This document shows positions 5,915 to 6,045 of a DNA stretch of 6,045 nucleotides, piece after piece. Made by a program: the position numbers and the translations under genes. Within the stretch, counting starts at the first letter, position 1. Each line of letters begins with the position of its first letter. The DNA is taken from assembly GCA_026786225.1 (NCBI GenBank), contig JAJAYN010000070.1:1-6045 (forward strand). The letters are read 5' to 3'. Under the pieces are notes generated by a model. The model searched no databases. It worked only from the letters and a program-made list of their open reading frames with translations, and had not been told where the DNA came from. Source of the stretch: Burkholderiales bacterium. GTDB taxonomy: Bacteria; Pseudomonadota; Gammaproteobacteria; Burkholderiales; Usitatibacteraceae.

Positions 5915-5920
5915 GAGGGG
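5915..5920 (+). promoter_or_regulatory. Ribosome binding site of the secreted-protein gene
   Basis: GAGGGG lies five bases before the ATG at 5926, a strong Shine-Dalgarno match that supports this start. Confidence 0.6.
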
Positions 5921-5925
5921 TCGTC

Positions 5926-6045
5926 ATGACAAAAATAAGCAAGGTGCTCGGCACCCGTTGCAATCACCACTTCAAACGCATCGCGGCAAGTTTCACCGCA
6001 TTTGTGCTGCTCACGCTGGCGAGCGTGAGCGCCAGCGCGCAGAAC
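5926..6045 (+). CDS. Exported protein of unknown function, N-terminal part (3' end outside window)
   Basis: Forty codons are visible, open to the window edge. They form a standard Sec signal peptide: a basic N-region (MTKISK, then further Arg, His and Lys up to FKR), a hydrophobic core (AASFTAFVLLTLASV) and an Ala-X-Ala type cleavage region (SASA, then QN). Cleavage is expected near residue 38, giving a periplasmic or outer-membrane product; no lipobox cysteine is seen. The mature part is not in the window, so the function cannot be told. The 497-base gap and the palindromes before it suggest a separate transcription unit from the aru operon. Confidence 0.65.
   Translation, partial: MTKISKVLGTRCNHHFKRIAASFTAFVLLTLASVSASAQN

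Larger units (their letters stand above)
5429..5925. other. Gene-free stretch after astB
   Basis: No open frame in these 497 bases looks like a protein I recognise. The longest frames on either strand are Arg/Pro/Ala-rich and lack good ribosome sites. The stretch is dense in palindromes: a long hairpin (5466-5507), an FNR-like site (5512-5525), REP-like units (5632-5672), an 8-bp stem (5690-5720), a 9-base direct repeat CGCTGCGCG at 5731-5739 and 5752-5760, and inverted repeats at 5790-5856 and 5874-5914. It ends the aru operon and probably holds the promoter of the gene at 5926. Confidence 0.6.

Noticed and set aside
6010..6037. Overlapping 8-bp palindromes (CTCACGCT/AGCGTGAG and CGCTGGCG/CGCCAGCG) in the signal-peptide coding region
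   Set aside because: The segment encodes a Leu/Ala/Ser-rich signal peptide, where GCG, AGC and CTG codons readily create such symmetry; a regulatory role is not needed to explain it.

Overview
The window carries most of an arginine succinyltransferase (AST/aru) operon, read entirely on the + strand. This is the ammonia-producing route by which proteobacteria degrade arginine (and, in the two-subunit version, ornithine) to glutamate and succinate. Two different succinyltransferase subunits lie in tandem (aruF then aruG) where enterobacteria have a single astA. Together with a moderately high G+C content (judged by eye), this points to a gammaproteobacterium outside the enterics, of the Pseudomonas/Marinobacter kind, or a betaproteobacterium of the Burkholderia kind. 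I cannot name a genus.

Layout: 1-220 is the C-terminal end of the succinylornithine aminotransferase gene (astC/aruC). 247-1290 is aruF. 1291-1558 is a 268-base spacer that is unusually long and structured for this operon. 1559-2593 is aruG. 2616-4079 is astD, and 4076-5428 is astB, overlapping astD by ATGA. 5429-5925 holds no convincing gene; it contains a terminator-like hairpin region, an FNR/Anr-like palindrome, a REP-like palindrome and further inverted repeats. 5926 to the window end is the start of a new gene whose product begins with a Sec signal peptide.

Pathway: AruFG succinylates arginine using succinyl-CoA. AstB hydrolyses succinylarginine to succinylornithine, CO2 and ammonia. 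AstC transaminates succinylornithine to succinylglutamate semialdehyde, and AstD oxidises that to succinylglutamate. The last enzyme, AstE/AruE (succinylglutamate desuccinylase), does not follow astB here and must be encoded elsewhere or replaced.

The enzymes are a known system. Less ordinary points are the structured aruF-aruG spacer with a possible small coupled reading frame, the Asn in AruF where AruG keeps the His matching E. coli AstA His229, and the cluster of palindromes downstream of astB. I found no evidence of a wholly new system.
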